DNA from: an uncultured Nitrospira sp.
Lineage (GTDB): Bacteria; Nitrospirota; Nitrospiria; Nitrospirales; Nitrospiraceae
Length of the DNA stretch: 40,220 bases
Reading direction: 5' to 3'
Assembly (NCBI GenBank): GCA_902500705.1
Contig: CABVRR010000001.1
Coordinates: forward strand, 5,968 to 46,187
Each line of letters starts with the position of its first letter. Position 1 is the stretch's first letter. Below are positions 15,626 through 25,944 of the stretch, one piece after another. A program made the translations under genes and the position numbers. Below the pieces are notes generated by a model, which did no database searches, had not been told where the DNA came from, and saw only the letters and a program-made list of their open reading frames with translations.

Positions 15626-15985
15626 ATGCATGTTTTGATTACGATCAACCATCCTCCCCTCAGACACGCGATTCGAGCGGTCATCAAGGACGAGTTTCAT
15701 GCGTCAGCGGTTCAAACCGCCACGACCGAGCAGGACGCGCGTCATATCGTAAGCACGCCACACATCGATGGAGCAATTTTTCGCATCAGACTCTGGGAGC
15801 ACGGTGGGTTGAGGCACTTACGGCAGATAAAACACGTACAACCTTCCGTCACGTGCTTGGTGCTACACCTGGACGCCAGGCCTCACGACACATGGTGCGC
15901 CATGGTTCACGAGGCTTCAGGCGATCTCATTACAGGTGCCACTCCCGAAGAATTGCGCTCGGCCTTACGAGTGATGATGACATGA
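15626..15985 (+). CDS. Phosphorylation-dead receiver-like protein
   Basis: The protein has 119 residues and follows the receiver fold by pattern: MHVLITINHPPLRHAIRAVI for beta1/alpha1, IDGAIFRIRLWEHGGLRHLR for the beta3/alpha3 part, and ITGATPEELRSALRVM at the end. Every phosphorylation residue is missing. The acidic pair is replaced (INHP), the phosphoacceptor position is Arg53, and the conserved Lys is Thr103. There is no DNA-binding domain. It is either a pseudo-receiver that works by binding a partner or a truncated NarL-type regulator on its way out. The frame is intact and surrounded by regulators on the same strand, which favours a retained small protein. No good ribosome-binding site is seen. 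Confidence 0.65.
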   Translation: MHVLITINHPPLRHAIRAVIKDEFHASAVQTATTEQDARHIVSTPHIDGAIFRIRLWEHGGLRHLRQIKHVQPSVTCLVLHLDARPHDTWCAMVHEASGDLITGATPEELRSALRVMMT

Positions 15986-16300
15986 GGACTGTGGGAGCCT
16001 GCGGTAACCTTCTCACTCGTTCCTCGATATATCGTCACCTGAACTCGCTTCTCATCTTCACGTCTGTTCACACACAGTGTCTGCCCAATTGAGATGGCCT
16101 GACGTTAGGGCAGATCCCTGTGCAGAAAAGCATCGAGGCCCTACGATAGCAGCGGGTGACCCGCCAGATCAGCATAGGACAAACCCTGACATACTTTTCG
16201 GCTTCGAACTGATACCTAAGATTACTGTCTCTGGTACCGTTATGTACTGATACAAGCAGATGATGTGTGCTGATCATTCTTCCCACCGTAGGAGGCCCCC
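15986..16300. other. Intergenic region upstream of atypical LuxR regulator
   Basis: No gene is seen. It contains a near-continuous palindrome GCGGGT-G-ACCCGC (16152-16164) and ends in GGAGG 6 nt before ATG 16301. Confidence 0.4.
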
Positions 16301-17053
16301 ATGAGACATGACAATCTTGAGGACAGACGTACTGCCAGCCAGGAAACGTGGATGACCAATCATCCGATCTCTGGTCGCCATCCCATTCGTGTCTTGCTTG
16401 CGGAGAGCCGTGAAGTGGTACGGGCCGGCCTGCGTGCGTTTCTTCACGGTGAGGAATCCCTTGAGGTGGTCGGGGAGGCCGACAATGCGACCACCCTGCT
16501 GTCTCAATTACAACACACCAAGCCGGACGTCATCGTGCTGGAGTCTCAGCTGACCAGCGGAACAGACGCCGACACGTGCAAAACGCTGTTGAGCATTCTT
16601 CCGGCGACCCGGATCATTTTCATTGGGTCAAGCGACGGCCCAATAGGATTCCGCAAGAGGTTAGAAGCCGGCGCGCATGGTTTCCTGTTGACAAACATTC
16701 ATCGGGAAGAACTTGTTCAGGCCATTCACACGGTTGCCGAAGGAATCCCTTACTTGTGTTCCGAGGCCACCATTGAAACCTTTCGCCTCTTGAGACGTCA
16801 GCCAAGCGAAACTACCGTCTCTTCCCCCATACAGGCCCTGTCACCACAAGAGCAGCGGGTCATCGCGCTCATCGCCGAGGGATACACGAATAAAGAAATT
16901 GCCTCGAAACTGACCCTGTCGGACAAGACGGTCAAAAACTATGTTGCCAACCTCTATACCAAGCTGGAAATCGAACGCCGTAGTCAAGCCGCCGTCATTT
17001 ATGTCAAAGCTCAGTTCCAGGATGCGTCCATGAGTACGGGCGTTCGCGCATAA
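16301..17053 (+). CDS. Atypical NarL-type regulator with Asp-to-Glu receiver site
   Basis: The protein has 250 residues, and GGAGG sits 6 nt before ATG. About 28 extra residues precede the receiver (about 29-150). The pocket is altered: the acidic pair is Glu35-Ser36 (LLAESREVV), the phosphoacceptor position is Glu81 (DVIVLESQLTSG) and the conserved Lys is Thr131 (FLLTN). The LuxR helix-turn-helix (about 180-240) is well preserved (LSPQEQRVIALIAEGYTNKE, then KLTLSDKTVKNYVANLYTKL). The DNA-binding part should work, but control by aspartyl phosphorylation is unlikely. Glu can mimic a phosphorylated Asp, so the protein may be constitutively active or controlled another way. A single-domain receiver follows 16 bp downstream, probably cotranscribed. 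Confidence 0.9.
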   Translation: MRHDNLEDRRTASQETWMTNHPISGRHPIRVLLAESREVVRAGLRAFLHGEESLEVVGEADNATTLLSQLQHTKPDVIVLESQLTSGTDADTCKTLLSILPATRIIFIGSSDGPIGFRKRLEAGAHGFLLTNIHREELVQAIHTVAEGIPYLCSEATIETFRLLRRQPSETTVSSPIQALSPQEQRVIALIAEGYTNKEIASKLTLSDKTVKNYVANLYTKLEIERRSQAAVIYVKAQFQDASMSTGVRA

Positions 17054-17069
17054 ATCTGGAGCTCGCGTT

Positions 17070-17438
17070 GTGCCGACGATACTCGTGGTGGATGAGAACC
17101 TGCAGATCCGGGAGTTGGTACGCTATATTCTTGAGATCCAGGGCTACCGAGTTGAGGAGGCCAGTAATGGGAAGGCCGCACTGGCCTACCTCAAACAGGT
17201 TGAACCCAATCTCATCGTACTGGATCTGTTTTTGGGTGGGATCGATGGTCGGGAAATCATCGCCTATGCTCGATCTCGAAGTCGGTCCATTAAGATTCTG
17301 GCGGTATCCGGCATACCGTTTGACGGGCACAAGATGGGGGAAACGGCAAAATTTCTCGGCGCTCATGATGTCCTGGCTAAACCATTCGACACGACAACCT
17401 TGTTACAACGGATAGAGACCCTATTGGCTCATCCATGA
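17070..17438 (+). CDS. Single-domain response regulator (receiver)
   Basis: The protein has 122 residues starting at GTG 17070, with GGAG 9 nt upstream. Its receiver is normal: VVDEN acidic pair, phosphoacceptor Asp52 (LIVLDLFLGGIDG), switch Ser in AVSG, Lys in VLAKPFD. There is no output domain. It follows the atypical NarL-type regulator by 16 bp and so may supply the phosphorylatable receiver that its neighbour lacks. This is an inference from gene order. Confidence 0.9.
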   Translation: MPTILVVDENLQIRELVRYILEIQGYRVEEASNGKAALAYLKQVEPNLIVLDLFLGGIDGREIIAYARSRSRSIKILAVSGIPFDGHKMGETAKFLGAHDVLAKPFDTTTLLQRIETLLAHP

Positions 17439-17897
17439 ACAAATGCCCTGGTACGGCTAAGGTAGTCATGAACCATGTTGCCGCCGCATAGAACCCACCT
17501 GATTCATCCGAGTTGTCCGTCCAAATCCTTCACAAGATTGTAACGTCTTGTGCCAGCAAACCTTCAGCCGACACTTCATCACCGTCAACCGCATAGCGAC
17601 CTGAGATCAATCGAACACCGACGATGAATATGGCGTGAACGATCCTGCACGGTCATTCTTGCATCGCATAGGGTCGCGTTTCGGACACAACCATATTGTC
17701 TAACCGGGTGACATCGGGAAGAATTTCAGGCAAGGGCTCCATAGCGTACAAGTTGCTGGTATTTTTTGGCAACTTACTCAGGTCTCACTATTATGAGGCT
17801 TCATCGGTAGGTACTTTCTTGATACGGAAAACCTGTTCGTGCTAATAATATTTGTTGCCCTATACTACGGGCTCGGTGGACAGTACGAGGTCGACTG
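17439..17897. other. Intergenic region upstream of the second binding-protein/kinase operon
   Basis: No gene is supported in these 459 bp. It contains a 7-bp inverted repeat AAGTTGC/GCAACTT (17750-17775, 12-nt T-rich loop), and a possible promoter near 17819-17848 just before the operon. Confidence 0.45.
17819..17848 (+). promoter_or_regulatory. Possible promoter of the ABC_sub_bind/kinase operon
   Basis: TTGATA, an 18-bp spacer and TAATAA, with a further TATACT at 17861-17866. This AT-rich stretch is the best promoter-like sequence before ATG 17898. The spacing is slightly long, so the assignment is tentative. Confidence 0.3.
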
Positions 17898-18863
17898 ATG
17901 CTCTACGTTCTGGTGCTTCTCTCTCTGATCTGGGCCACACCGCCTATAATCCCAGCGAGCGCAGCAGACATTGCCATCCTCAGCTCTGCACAGTTGCCCT
18001 ACTACGAGCAAGCCGTTCTGGGTTTCAAAGCGGGCATCCCCACTGCGACCAAAGTAAGAGAATACAACCTTGACGGTCGGCTCGCGCGAGGACGAGAGAT
18101 CGGCAAGGCATTGCGTGCCTCTCCACCTGATCTGGTTCTTGCCGTCGGGCTCAAAGCAGCCATAGCCGCCAAACTGGAGATCTTCGATACCCCGGTTGTG
18201 TTCTGTTTGGTCCTCAATCCCGAAGCCCATGGACTCCCCGCCTCCAACATGATCGGGATCGCTGTCCGGACATCTGCGGATACGCAACTCACCGCACTTC
18301 GCTCCGTCATGCCTGGTCGTCATCGGATCGGTGTGCTCTATGACAACGAACTCAGCGGACACTTCATCCGCGACGCACGTCGGGCAGCCCACCAGCAGGG
18401 ACTGGAGCTCGTCGCGATGGCGATTCGCAAACACGACGACATTCCCAAAGCGGTTCGAGCACTACTGCCCACTATTGATGCACTCTGGTTGATTCAGGAT
18501 CAAACCGTCATTTCGGAATCGGCGATTCCATTTTTTCTGGAAACGACGTTGGAAGCGAAAGTGCCGCTCTTCACCTTTTCATCAACCTTGGTCCAGCAAG
18601 GCGCCGTCGGCGCGTTGGTCGTTGATGCGTGGACTGTCGGACAGCAAGCCGCCCGCATCGCTCAATCACGGCTCAAGGATTCCCGTACCGCCATGGGTTC
18701 CATGCAGATCCCCGATCGCCCCCAACTCGCCGTGAACTTACACTCCGCCGAATATCTAGGTCTTACTCCGTCCCCCGATGCGATTCGCCTTGCCGGCCAC
18801 GTGTTCGGCGGACCGGGAGCCCTGGCCAAGAAATCCGGTTCATCATGGGAATTAATTCCTTAA
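17898..18863 (+). CDS. ABC_sub_bind-family periplasmic binding protein
   Basis: The protein has 321 residues. A signal peptide (about 1-22, LYVLVLLSLIWATPPIIPAS then AA) precedes a two-lobed binding fold of the ABC_sub_bind/TrpX type: DIAILSSAQLPYYEQAVLGF, PPDLVLAVGLKAAIA, the TPVVFCLVLNPEAHGL segment, then HRIGVLYDN and VPLFTFSSTLVQQGAVGALV in the second lobe. In other bacteria this family includes tryptophan-type and other small-molecule binding proteins with ABC permeases. Here no permease or ATPase is adjacent. The next gene, 51 bp on, is a membrane histidine kinase, so a role as ligand sensor is more likely than transport. Confidence 0.85.
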   Translation: MLYVLVLLSLIWATPPIIPASAADIAILSSAQLPYYEQAVLGFKAGIPTATKVREYNLDGRLARGREIGKALRASPPDLVLAVGLKAAIAAKLEIFDTPVVFCLVLNPEAHGLPASNMIGIAVRTSADTQLTALRSVMPGRHRIGVLYDNELSGHFIRDARRAAHQQGLELVAMAIRKHDDIPKAVRALLPTIDALWLIQDQTVISESAIPFFLETTLEAKVPLFTFSSTLVQQGAVGALVVDAWTVGQQAARIAQSRLKDSRTAMGSMQIPDRPQLAVNLHSAEYLGLTPSPDAIRLAGHVFGGPGALAKKSGSSWELIP

Positions 18864-18914
18864 GCCCTAGCTCACAGTGAACCGACCGCTGTCACGGTCT
18901 TGAGATGAACGGCA

Positions 18915-20705
18915 ATGAGTAGACTCCACAATCCGACTCGCACTCCGTTTTCCATCAGCCTGAGAACGAAACTGCTCCTCAGCATTGCGCTGATTCTGAC
19001 CGTAGCCTGCCTCCTCTTGAGCTGGCTGTTTATTCGACAGCAAGTTCGATCGGTTGCCGAAAGTTTGGCACACAGCGGAACCCTGCTCGCACAACACTTG
19101 GCGCATATGGGCCGATTCAGCATCGTGGCAGGCGATACGCATCGCTTGGATCAGTTGGTTCAAGAAATTATCGAGGTCGACCCGGTCGTCTACGCGGCGG
19201 TCATGTCCTCCGACGGAGAACTCCACGCAGGTTTGGGAAAAGGCATATGGGCGCAGCAGTTCTCCACTCAGCCAGGGGGTCGACGTGAGTTTTCATTGAA
19301 CTCGATGACGATCCCTCCGCATCTGCGCACCGAGACTGAGGAGTCACTCGTCAGCGCCGTCCAGTTCAATGGCGACCTGCCCCAATTGCGTCACAGAATC
19401 GAATTTACGCTAGGAGAATTAGCACGCATCGTGGGAGGATTCGAGTTGTCCATCGTATACGACGTCATTGTGCGAATCCCGCAACGCCCGTTCATGACTG
19501 TGCGCGACCCCGCCCTCAGTCTGACACTCGACGAACGATTGGATGGCTCTCAAGACAGTGGGCTGCCTGGCAATATGGCTCCAGTCCTGGTACAGATCGG
19601 ACTCTCGACAACACACCTCCAACATGCGCTACGGAAATTGTTGTGGCAGGCGGTCGCGATTACTCTCAGCATTATTGTTGTCGGCCTCCTGATCGCCTTG
19701 TTATTGGCCAGACGGATCACCACGCCGTTGCGAGCGCTGATAGGAGCGGCCACCCGCCTCACCGCCGGAGAAACCGTCCCACCCGTCACAGGCCGCACCG
19801 GTGATGAAATCGGCGCCTTGACCGACGTCTTTAATGCCATGACCGAGACATTGCAGTCCCGCGAACACGAGCTCCGCGAGCTGACCCATACCTTGGAAGG
19901 CCGCATCGACGCCCGGACCAAAGAGTTGCTCGCGGCGAATGTCAAGCTGCAAGAGCTTGATCGACGGAAATCGTTCTTTGTCTCCACGGCCTCACACGAA
20001 CTCCGCACGCCGCTCACCTCCATGAAAGTCCACTTAGCGAATCTACGGGATGGAGTAGATGGAACGATCACCGGCGATCAACGACGCTCGCTTGTGCGCA
20101 TCGAGGCCAATCTCTCTCGTCTTCAGATCTTAATCGATGAGCTGTTGGACCTTTCCCAAATCGAGATGGGCCAAGCCACACTGCGTTTGGAGCCGGTGAT
20201 GGTCGGAAGCGTGATCGGCAAAGCCGTCGAGGATCTTCTCTCATTCGCGTCCGACCGGCAAGTGAGAATCGTGATCACGCTCCCGTCCAACCTTCCCATG
20301 GTGTCCGCTGATCCCGACAAGTTGCACCAGATCGTCCTCAATCTTCTCCACAATGCACTCAAATTCAGCCCCCCGCAGTCGACGATCGATATCATGGTCA
20401 CCCTCTTACGGAGCGGCGAGATTCAAATCTCGGTGCAGGATGCAGGTCCGGGCCTCGCTCCTGAGGAGATTGCAAAGGTCTTTCAACCGTTCTATCGTGT
20501 GCTTGGAGGCCCAAAACAGGCAAAAGGGGCTGGGCTCGGTTTGACGATCGTCAAACTCCTCGTCGAGCTCCATCACGGCCGACTCTGGGTCGAAGCGGCC
20601 CTCGGCAAAGGAAGCTGTTTCTCTGTTGCACTCCCTTCAGTGGCACCCCAAAAAGGATTGCCGTCTCTTCAGGTCGTCCCTTTTTCGGAAACGCACGGAG
20701 TGTAA
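18915..20705 (+). CDS. Membrane sensor histidine kinase (HAMP-HisKA-HATPase)
   Basis: The protein has 596 residues. Transmembrane helix 1 (about 19-41) and helix 2 (about 242-265) enclose a periplasmic sensor of about 200 residues. HAMP (about 266-318) is followed by a coiled linker, then an H-box (FVSTASHELRTPLTSMK, His361) and an ATPase domain with N-box LNLLHNALKFS, QDAGPGL and KGAGLGLTIVK. All kinase motifs are intact. It should autophosphorylate in response to a periplasmic signal, perhaps delivered by the binding protein encoded just upstream. The sigma-54 response regulator that converges on it (7 bp between stops) is the likely partner. Confidence 0.93.
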   Translation: MSRLHNPTRTPFSISLRTKLLLSIALILTVACLLLSWLFIRQQVRSVAESLAHSGTLLAQHLAHMGRFSIVAGDTHRLDQLVQEIIEVDPVVYAAVMSSDGELHAGLGKGIWAQQFSTQPGGRREFSLNSMTIPPHLRTETEESLVSAVQFNGDLPQLRHRIEFTLGELARIVGGFELSIVYDVIVRIPQRPFMTVRDPALSLTLDERLDGSQDSGLPGNMAPVLVQIGLSTTHLQHALRKLLWQAVAITLSIIVVGLLIALLLARRITTPLRALIGAATRLTAGETVPPVTGRTGDEIGALTDVFNAMTETLQSREHELRELTHTLEGRIDARTKELLAANVKLQELDRRKSFFVSTASHELRTPLTSMKVHLANLRDGVDGTITGDQRRSLVRIEANLSRLQILIDELLDLSQIEMGQATLRLEPVMVGSVIGKAVEDLLSFASDRQVRIVITLPSNLPMVSADPDKLHQIVLNLLHNALKFSPPQSTIDIMVTLLRSGEIQISVQDAGPGLAPEEIAKVFQPFYRVLGGPKQAKGAGLGLTIVKLLVELHHGRLWVEAALGKGSCFSVALPSVAPQKGLPSLQVVPFSETHGV

Positions 20706-20712
20706 CCGACTG

Positions 20713-22104
20713 TCAGGTGGAAGGCGGTTTGATGGTCACGCCTCTCTGTTTGATGAGCCTGGTGAGATAGGTCCGTTGTAGGCCGAGCAGTTCCGCGGCT
20801 TTTGTTTGATTGCCCCCTGTTCGTCGCAACGCTTCTTCGATCACCTTTCGACTATACAGCTCCATCACGGCATGGTAATCCAGATTGTCTTCTTCCGCGA
20901 AATTTGTCTCGACCGGCAGTTTCCGTCGAACGGTGATCCCGAGATGTTCAGGTTCAATGCAGTCGCCTTCACACAGAGCGACGGCGCGGATCAGGATATT
21001 CTCCAACTCGCGTACGTTTCCTGGCCAATGATACTCACGAATCAGGTCCAAGGTATCTTGGCTCACGGCGAACGGACGCCGACTGATCGCCGCTCCATGT
21101 CGACGGACAAAATGATCCACCAAAGCGGGCAAGTCATCCGATCGTTTTCGCAACGGCGGTAACGTGAGCGAGATCACGTTAAGACGATAAAACAAATCCT
21201 GTCGGAACCTTCCATCCTGAATTGCTTCGGTCAGGTCTTTGTTCGTGGCCGCCACGAACCGCACCTCGGTGCGAATGGGTTGCGTTCCGCCTACACGGTA
21301 AAACTCCTGGTCCTGAAGCAGTCTGAGAAAGCGTGTTTGCAATCCCAACGGCATGTCGCCGATCTCATCGAGGAACACGGTCCCGCCTTCCGCCGCTTCG
21401 ATTTTCCCGGGCTCGCGTTTCACCGCTCCGGTATAGGCCCCCTTCTCGTGACCGAACAATTCATTTTCCAATAAACTCTCGGGGAGGGCCGCGCAATTCA
21501 CGACGACAAACGGCCTCGCCGCGCGCGGACTCCATCGATGGAGGGCGCGGGCAATCACTTCTTTTCCCGTCCCTGTTTCGCCTAAGAGGAGAATCGTCGC
21601 CGAAGAGCCGGCCGCGCGTCGCGCCGTATCAAGTAGGTACAGCATCTGTGGGCTCTGCCCGACGATGTGCTCGTACCGCCCTTCCACTTCCGCCTGCAAG
21701 AGGCCGATTTGACGGGTGAGGGCCACCTGCCCCATGGCCTTTTCGATCACGATCGAAAGGTGGTCCGGTTCGAATGGCTTCGTGAGGAAATCACAGGCTC
21801 CCAGTCGCACCGCCTCGACGGCACGCCCGATGGTTCCAAACGCCGTGATCACGACGACCTCCGGCAGACTCTGCTGCGGGACGGTCGCACGTTTCTCTGC
21901 AAGTTGTTTGAGCACGTCGATCCCACTGATGCCCGGCAACTCGATGTCGAGCAGCATCACCTCAGGTTGGTCCTCTACGATCAGCCGAAGCGCCTGTTCG
22001 CCGTCCTCAGCCGTGAGCACCTCGTGGCCCATCCACGTCAGACGCTTCTTCAGCGCACCGAGAATATCCGGGTCATCGTCGACAATGAGGATCCGTGCGT
22101 GCAT
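20713..22104 (-). CDS. NtrC-family sigma-54-dependent response regulator
   Basis: The protein has 463 residues from ATG 22104; the frame continues to 22194, but MHARILIVDDD is the normal receiver start. The receiver has Asp53 (LLDIELPGISG) and Lys109 (LTKPF). The AAA+ domain (about 145-375) has Walker A GETGTGKE (175-182), the sigma-54 contact loop GAYTGA (222-227), Walker B GGTVFLDEIGD and RFRQDLFYRLNV. The GAFTGA loop with Tyr in place of Phe is a common active variant. A Fis-type helix-turn-helix closes the protein (TGGNQTKAAELLGLQRTYLT). It activates sigma-54 promoters when phosphorylated, probably by the convergent kinase. I found no convincing -24/-12 promoter in the window. Confidence 0.95.
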   Translation of the reverse strand: MHARILIVDDDPDILGALKKRLTWMGHEVLTAEDGEQALRLIVEDQPEVMLLDIELPGISGIDVLKQLAEKRATVPQQSLPEVVVITAFGTIGRAVEAVRLGACDFLTKPFEPDHLSIVIEKAMGQVALTRQIGLLQAEVEGRYEHIVGQSPQMLYLLDTARRAAGSSATILLLGETGTGKEVIARALHRWSPRAARPFVVVNCAALPESLLENELFGHEKGAYTGAVKREPGKIEAAEGGTVFLDEIGDMPLGLQTRFLRLLQDQEFYRVGGTQPIRTEVRFVAATNKDLTEAIQDGRFRQDLFYRLNVISLTLPPLRKRSDDLPALVDHFVRRHGAAISRRPFAVSQDTLDLIREYHWPGNVRELENILIRAVALCEGDCIEPEHLGITVRRKLPVETNFAEEDNLDYHAVMELYSRKVIEEALRRTGGNQTKAAELLGLQRTYLTRLIKQRGVTIKPPST

Positions 22105-22201
22105 GGTCTCTTCACTCGGACAAGCTTCGCAAGGCGTTATTGTAGTGGAATCGAGAGGTGAAGGGAAAGTATGACGACGACCGGTCTCTTGCAAACTCTA
22201 T

Positions 22202-25200
22202 TCAGTCAGGCTCATAGTTGAGATTCGGCGAGAGCCATCGCTCAACCACACGGGTGTCCAGTCCCTTGCGGCGGGCGTAGTCGTCGACTTGGTCTTTGCC
22301 GATTTTGCCGACCGCAAAGTACTTGGCCTCCGGATGGGAAAAATAGAACCCGCTTACCGAGGCGGCCGGCCACATGGCAAAGCTTTCGGTCAGTGTAATG
22401 CCGGTGTTCTGCTCCACGGACAAGAGATCAAACAACAACCGCTTTTCCGTATGATCCGGACAGGCGGGATATCCCGGCGCCGGGCGAATCCCCCGGTATC
22501 GCTCGCGGATCAGATCGTCATTCGTGAGCTGTTCTTGCTTCCCGTATCCCCATTCGCTTCGAACTCTCTTATGGAGACATTCGGCAAAGGCTTCGGCCAG
22601 CCGATCCGCGAGAGCCTTGGCCATGATCGAATTATAGTCGTCATGGTCTTTGTCGAATCGTCGGCAGAGTTCGTCCAACCCGATGCCGGCCGTTACGGCA
22701 AACGCTCCGATGTAATCTTCTCGATCCGAGCCTTTCGGAGCGACATAGTCGGCGAGCGAGAGATTGGGCTGGCCCGCCGGCTTCTCCGACTGCTGTCGCA
22801 GATAATGGAGCGTCGTCATCAGCGTTTTCCGTGAGGCATTCGTGTACAGCTCGATGTCATCACCGACCGACGCAGCCACAAAGAACCCGTAGACACCCGT
22901 GGCTTTGAGTTGTCGCGTCGTGACGATCTCGTCGAGGAGACGTTGCGCATCGTCATAGAGTTCCTTGGCTTTGGGTCCAACGGTTGGGTCTTCAAAGATC
23001 GTCGGATAACGTCCTTTCAATTCCCAGGTGTGGAAGAAGGGCGACCAGTCGATGTAGGGAATGAGTTCATCCAGCGATTGATCAGCGATGGTCTGAGTGC
23101 CGAACATCGCGGGCGTTGGAATATCGGTCTTCGCCCAGTCTGGCATGAACCGATTGGCACGTGCTTGGGCGATCTGGAGTAGCGGTTTCGCTCCACGCTC
23201 GTGGTGCGATTGTCTCATCCGCTCGTAGTCATCTCTCACTTGCCGGACAAAACCTGCCTTCTGAGTTTGACTCACCAGGCTTCCCACAACACCGACTGCG
23301 CGGGACGCATCGAGCACATGGACGACACCCGACTCATAGGATGGGGCGATCTTGACCGCCGTATGCGCTTTACTGGTTGTCGCGCCACCGATGAGGAGGG
23401 GCACATCGAATCCTTCGCGCGTCATCTCCTTTGCCACATACACCATCTCGTCGAGAGAAGGAGTAATGAGTCCGCTCAATCCGATGATATCCGCCTGGTG
23501 CTCTCGAGCTGCGGCTAAAATCTTCTCGCAAGGCACCATCACGCCAAGATCGATGACCTCATAGTTGTTGCAGCCGAGGACGACGCCGACGATATTTTTC
23601 CCGATGTCGTGCACATCCCCCTTCACCGTGGCGAGCAACACTTTCCCCTGCGACCGGAAATTACCGGACCGCTTTTTCTCTTCTTCCATGAAAGGCATGA
23701 GATAGGCGACGGCCTTTTTCATGACGCGGGCGCTCTTGACGACCTGTGGCAGAAACATCTTTCCGGAACCGAACAGGTCTCCGACAATATTCATCCCCGC
23801 CATCAGCGGCCCTTCGATCACCTCCAGAGGCTTCGCATAGTGCGTCCGCGCCTCCTCGGTATCCTGCTCGATATAATCCGTGATGCCCTTGACCAACGCA
23901 TGTGACAACCGCGCTTCAACCGTTCCCTGGCGCCACTCATCGTCCTTGACCGCCACTTTGCCCTTCGCCTTCACCGTTTCGGCAAAGTTCACCAGACGCT
24001 CGGTCGCATCAGATCGACGATTGAACAGCACATCTTCAACCAGCTCAAGCAAGTTCTTGGGAATTTCTTCGTACACCGCCAGCTGACCGGCATTCACGAT
24101 CCCCATATCTAACCCGGCTTTGATGGCGTGGTAGAGAAACGCGGCATGCATCGCTTCTCGCACCACGTTGTTGCCACGGAAGGAAAAGGAAATATTGCTG
24201 ATGCCGCCGCTGACTTTCGCACCAGGCAGATTGTGCTTGATCCAGCGCGTCGCCTCGATGAAATTGATGGCGTAATTATTGTGCTCTTCAATCCCTGTCG
24301 CCACAGTCAAAATATTGGGATCGAAAATAATATCCTGCGGAGGAAATCCGACCTGTTCGGTCAGAATGGTATAGGAGCGGGCGCAGATCTCCTGCTTCCG
24401 TGCCAATGTATCAGCCTGCCCCTTTTCATCGAACGCCATCACCACGACCGCAGCACCGTACCGACGAATCAACGTCGCTTGATCGATGAACTTCTGCTCG
24501 CCTTCTTTCAAGCTGACACTGTTCACAACCGCCTTACCCTGAATATTCTTCAATCCGGTCTCCAGCACCTCCCACCTGGAACTGTCGACCATGAGCGGCA
24601 CTTTGCAGATATCCGGCTCCGAAGCCACCAAGCGAAGAAATGTTTCCATGGCGCCCTTGGAGTCGAGCATGCCCTCATCCATGTTCACATCGACAATCTG
24701 TGCGCCACCCTCTACTTGCTGACGCGCCACCGACAGAGCCGCTTCATACTCACCGGCCAGAATAAGTTTTGCGAAGGCCGGGGAACCGGTCACATTCGTT
24801 CGCTCACCGATATTGACGAAATTCGAGTCCGGCCTGATCGTGACAGCTTCCAGACCGCTCAATCGTGTATAGGGCGCGACCGTCGAAAGCGCGTGCGGTT
24901 TCACTCCACGCACGGCTTCGGCAATGCGCGTGATATGGGCCGGAGTCGTGCCGCAACAACCTCCCACGATGTTCAGCCACCCATTGTCCACCCAATCCCG
25001 TAGCTGAGGCGCCAACGTGTCCGGCGTTTCTGGAAACCCGGTCGGCAACAACGGATTCGGCAGGCCGGCATTGGGATGGGCGCTGATGTATATCGGCGCG
25101 ATCTGCGACAGTTCTTCGATCAGCGGACGCATTTCCTTAGGACCGAGCGCACAGTTCATTCCGACGCTCAACAGCGGCACATGGGAGATAGAATTCCAAA

Positions 25201-25897
25201 ACGCTTCGACGGTCTGCCCGGTCACACCGCGATTGCTGCCAGCTTGGATGAACGTCACCGACGCCATAATCGGGACTCGGCGCGCACCGGACGCGAACGC
25301 CTCCTGAATCGCAAAGAACGCCGCCTTGGCGTTCAAGGTGTCGAAGATGGTTTCCACGAGCAGCACGTCGACACCGCCGTCGAGCAAGCCTCGAACTTGC
25401 TCACCATACGCCTGCACCAACTGGTCGTACGTCGTCCCGCGCGCTGCCGGGCTGTTGACGTCCGTGGAGATCGATGAGGTCTTGGTCGTTGGTCCGATCG
25501 CCCCGGCAACGAAACAACGCCGCCCCGGCTGGGCCTGCTGTACCGCGACCACGGCCCGTGTGGCGCATTCCGCCCCGGCTCTGGACAATTCATAGCCCAG
25601 CGTCTCCATCTGGTAATCAGCCAGCGAGATCGACTGAGAATTGAACGTATTGGTTTCAATGATGTCCGCGCCCGCTTCCAGATACCGTCGATGAATCGCT
25701 TCGATAATCGCCGGTTGCGTGATATTCAGCAGGTCGTTGTGTCCCTTGAGGTCCTTCGTCCAGTCTTTGAACCGCTCTCCCCGAAAAGCCTTCTCATCCA
25801 AATTTTGTTGCTGGATCATTGTCCCCATCGCGCCATCCAGGATAAGGATGCGTTCACGCAACAGCGCCGCGATGGGATGTTCGTTCAATATCGACAT
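22202..25897 (-). CDS. metH: Cobalamin-dependent methionine synthase
   Basis: The protein has 1231 residues from ATG 25897 (AAGGTG just upstream; GTG 25903 is less likely), close to the usual full length. Domains in order: homocysteine-binding barrel with zinc-ligand Cys249 (GMNCALGP) and Cys314/315 (GGCCGTTP); methyltetrahydrofolate barrel ([26 protein letters not shown]); cobalamin cap and binding domain with DVHDIGK, His763 being the lower cobalt ligand; and the AdoMet-dependent reactivation domain ([14 protein letters not shown]). It transfers the methyl group from methyltetrahydrofolate to homocysteine in the cytoplasm. It needs vitamin B12. A sigma-70-like promoter lies at 25945-25974. 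No cobalamin riboswitch is evident in the short leader. Confidence 0.98.
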   Translation of the reverse strand: MSILNEHPIAALLRERILILDGAMGTMIQQQNLDEKAFRGERFKDWTKDLKGHNDLLNITQPAIIEAIHRRYLEAGADIIETNTFNSQSISLADYQMETLGYELSRAGAECATRAVVAVQQAQPGRRCFVAGAIGPTTKTSSISTDVNSPAARGTTYDQLVQAYGEQVRGLLDGGVDVLLVETIFDTLNAKAAFFAIQEAFASGARRVPIMASVTFIQAGSNRGVTGQTVEAFWNSISHVPLLSVGMNCALGPKEMRPLIEELSQIAPIYISAHPNAGLPNPLLPTGFPETPDTLAPQLRDWVDNGWLNIVGGCCGTTPAHITRIAEAVRGVKPHALSTVAPYTRLSGLEAVTIRPDSNFVNIGERTNVTGSPAFAKLILAGEYEAALSVARQQVEGGAQIVDVNMDEGMLDSKGAMETFLRLVASEPDICKVPLMVDSSRWEVLETGLKNIQGKAVVNSVSLKEGEQKFIDQATLIRRYGAAVVVMAFDEKGQADTLARKQEICARSYTILTEQVGFPPQDIIFDPNILTVATGIEEHNNYAINFIEATRWIKHNLPGAKVSGGISNISFSFRGNNVVREAMHAAFLYHAIKAGLDMGIVNAGQLAVYEEIPKNLLELVEDVLFNRRSDATERLVNFAETVKAKGKVAVKDDEWRQGTVEARLSHALVKGITDYIEQDTEEARTHYAKPLEVIEGPLMAGMNIVGDLFGSGKMFLPQVVKSARVMKKAVAYLMPFMEEEKKRSGNFRSQGKVLLATVKGDVHDIGKNIVGVVLGCNNYEVIDLGVMVPCEKILAAAREHQADIIGLSGLITPSLDEMVYVAKEMTREGFDVPLLIGGATTSKAHTAVKIAPSYESGVVHVLDASRAVGVVGSLVSQTQKAGFVRQVRDDYERMRQSHHERGAKPLLQIAQARANRFMPDWAKTDIPTPAMFGTQTIADQSLDELIPYIDWSPFFHTWELKGRYPTIFEDPTVGPKAKELYDDAQRLLDEIVTTRQLKATGVYGFFVAASVGDDIELYTNASRKTLMTTLHYLRQQSEKPAGQPNLSLADYVAPKGSDREDYIGAFAVTAGIGLDELCRRFDKDHDDYNSIMAKALADRLAEAFAECLHKRVRSEWGYGKQEQLTNDDLIRERYRGIRPAPGYPACPDHTEKRLLFDLLSVEQNTGITLTESFAMWPAASVSGFYFSHPEAKYFAVGKIGKDQVDDYARRKGLDTRVVERWLSPNLNYEPD

Positions 25898-25944
25898 GAT
25901 CACCTTATGAAATCACCGAGGGGTTGTTCGATCGACTCTGCGCG

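Noticed and set aside
24128-25003. 291-codon plus-strand frame inside metH
   Set aside because: It lies entirely opposite the methionine synthase frame, has no recognisable domain and carries a composition typical of an antisense shadow in GC-rich DNA.
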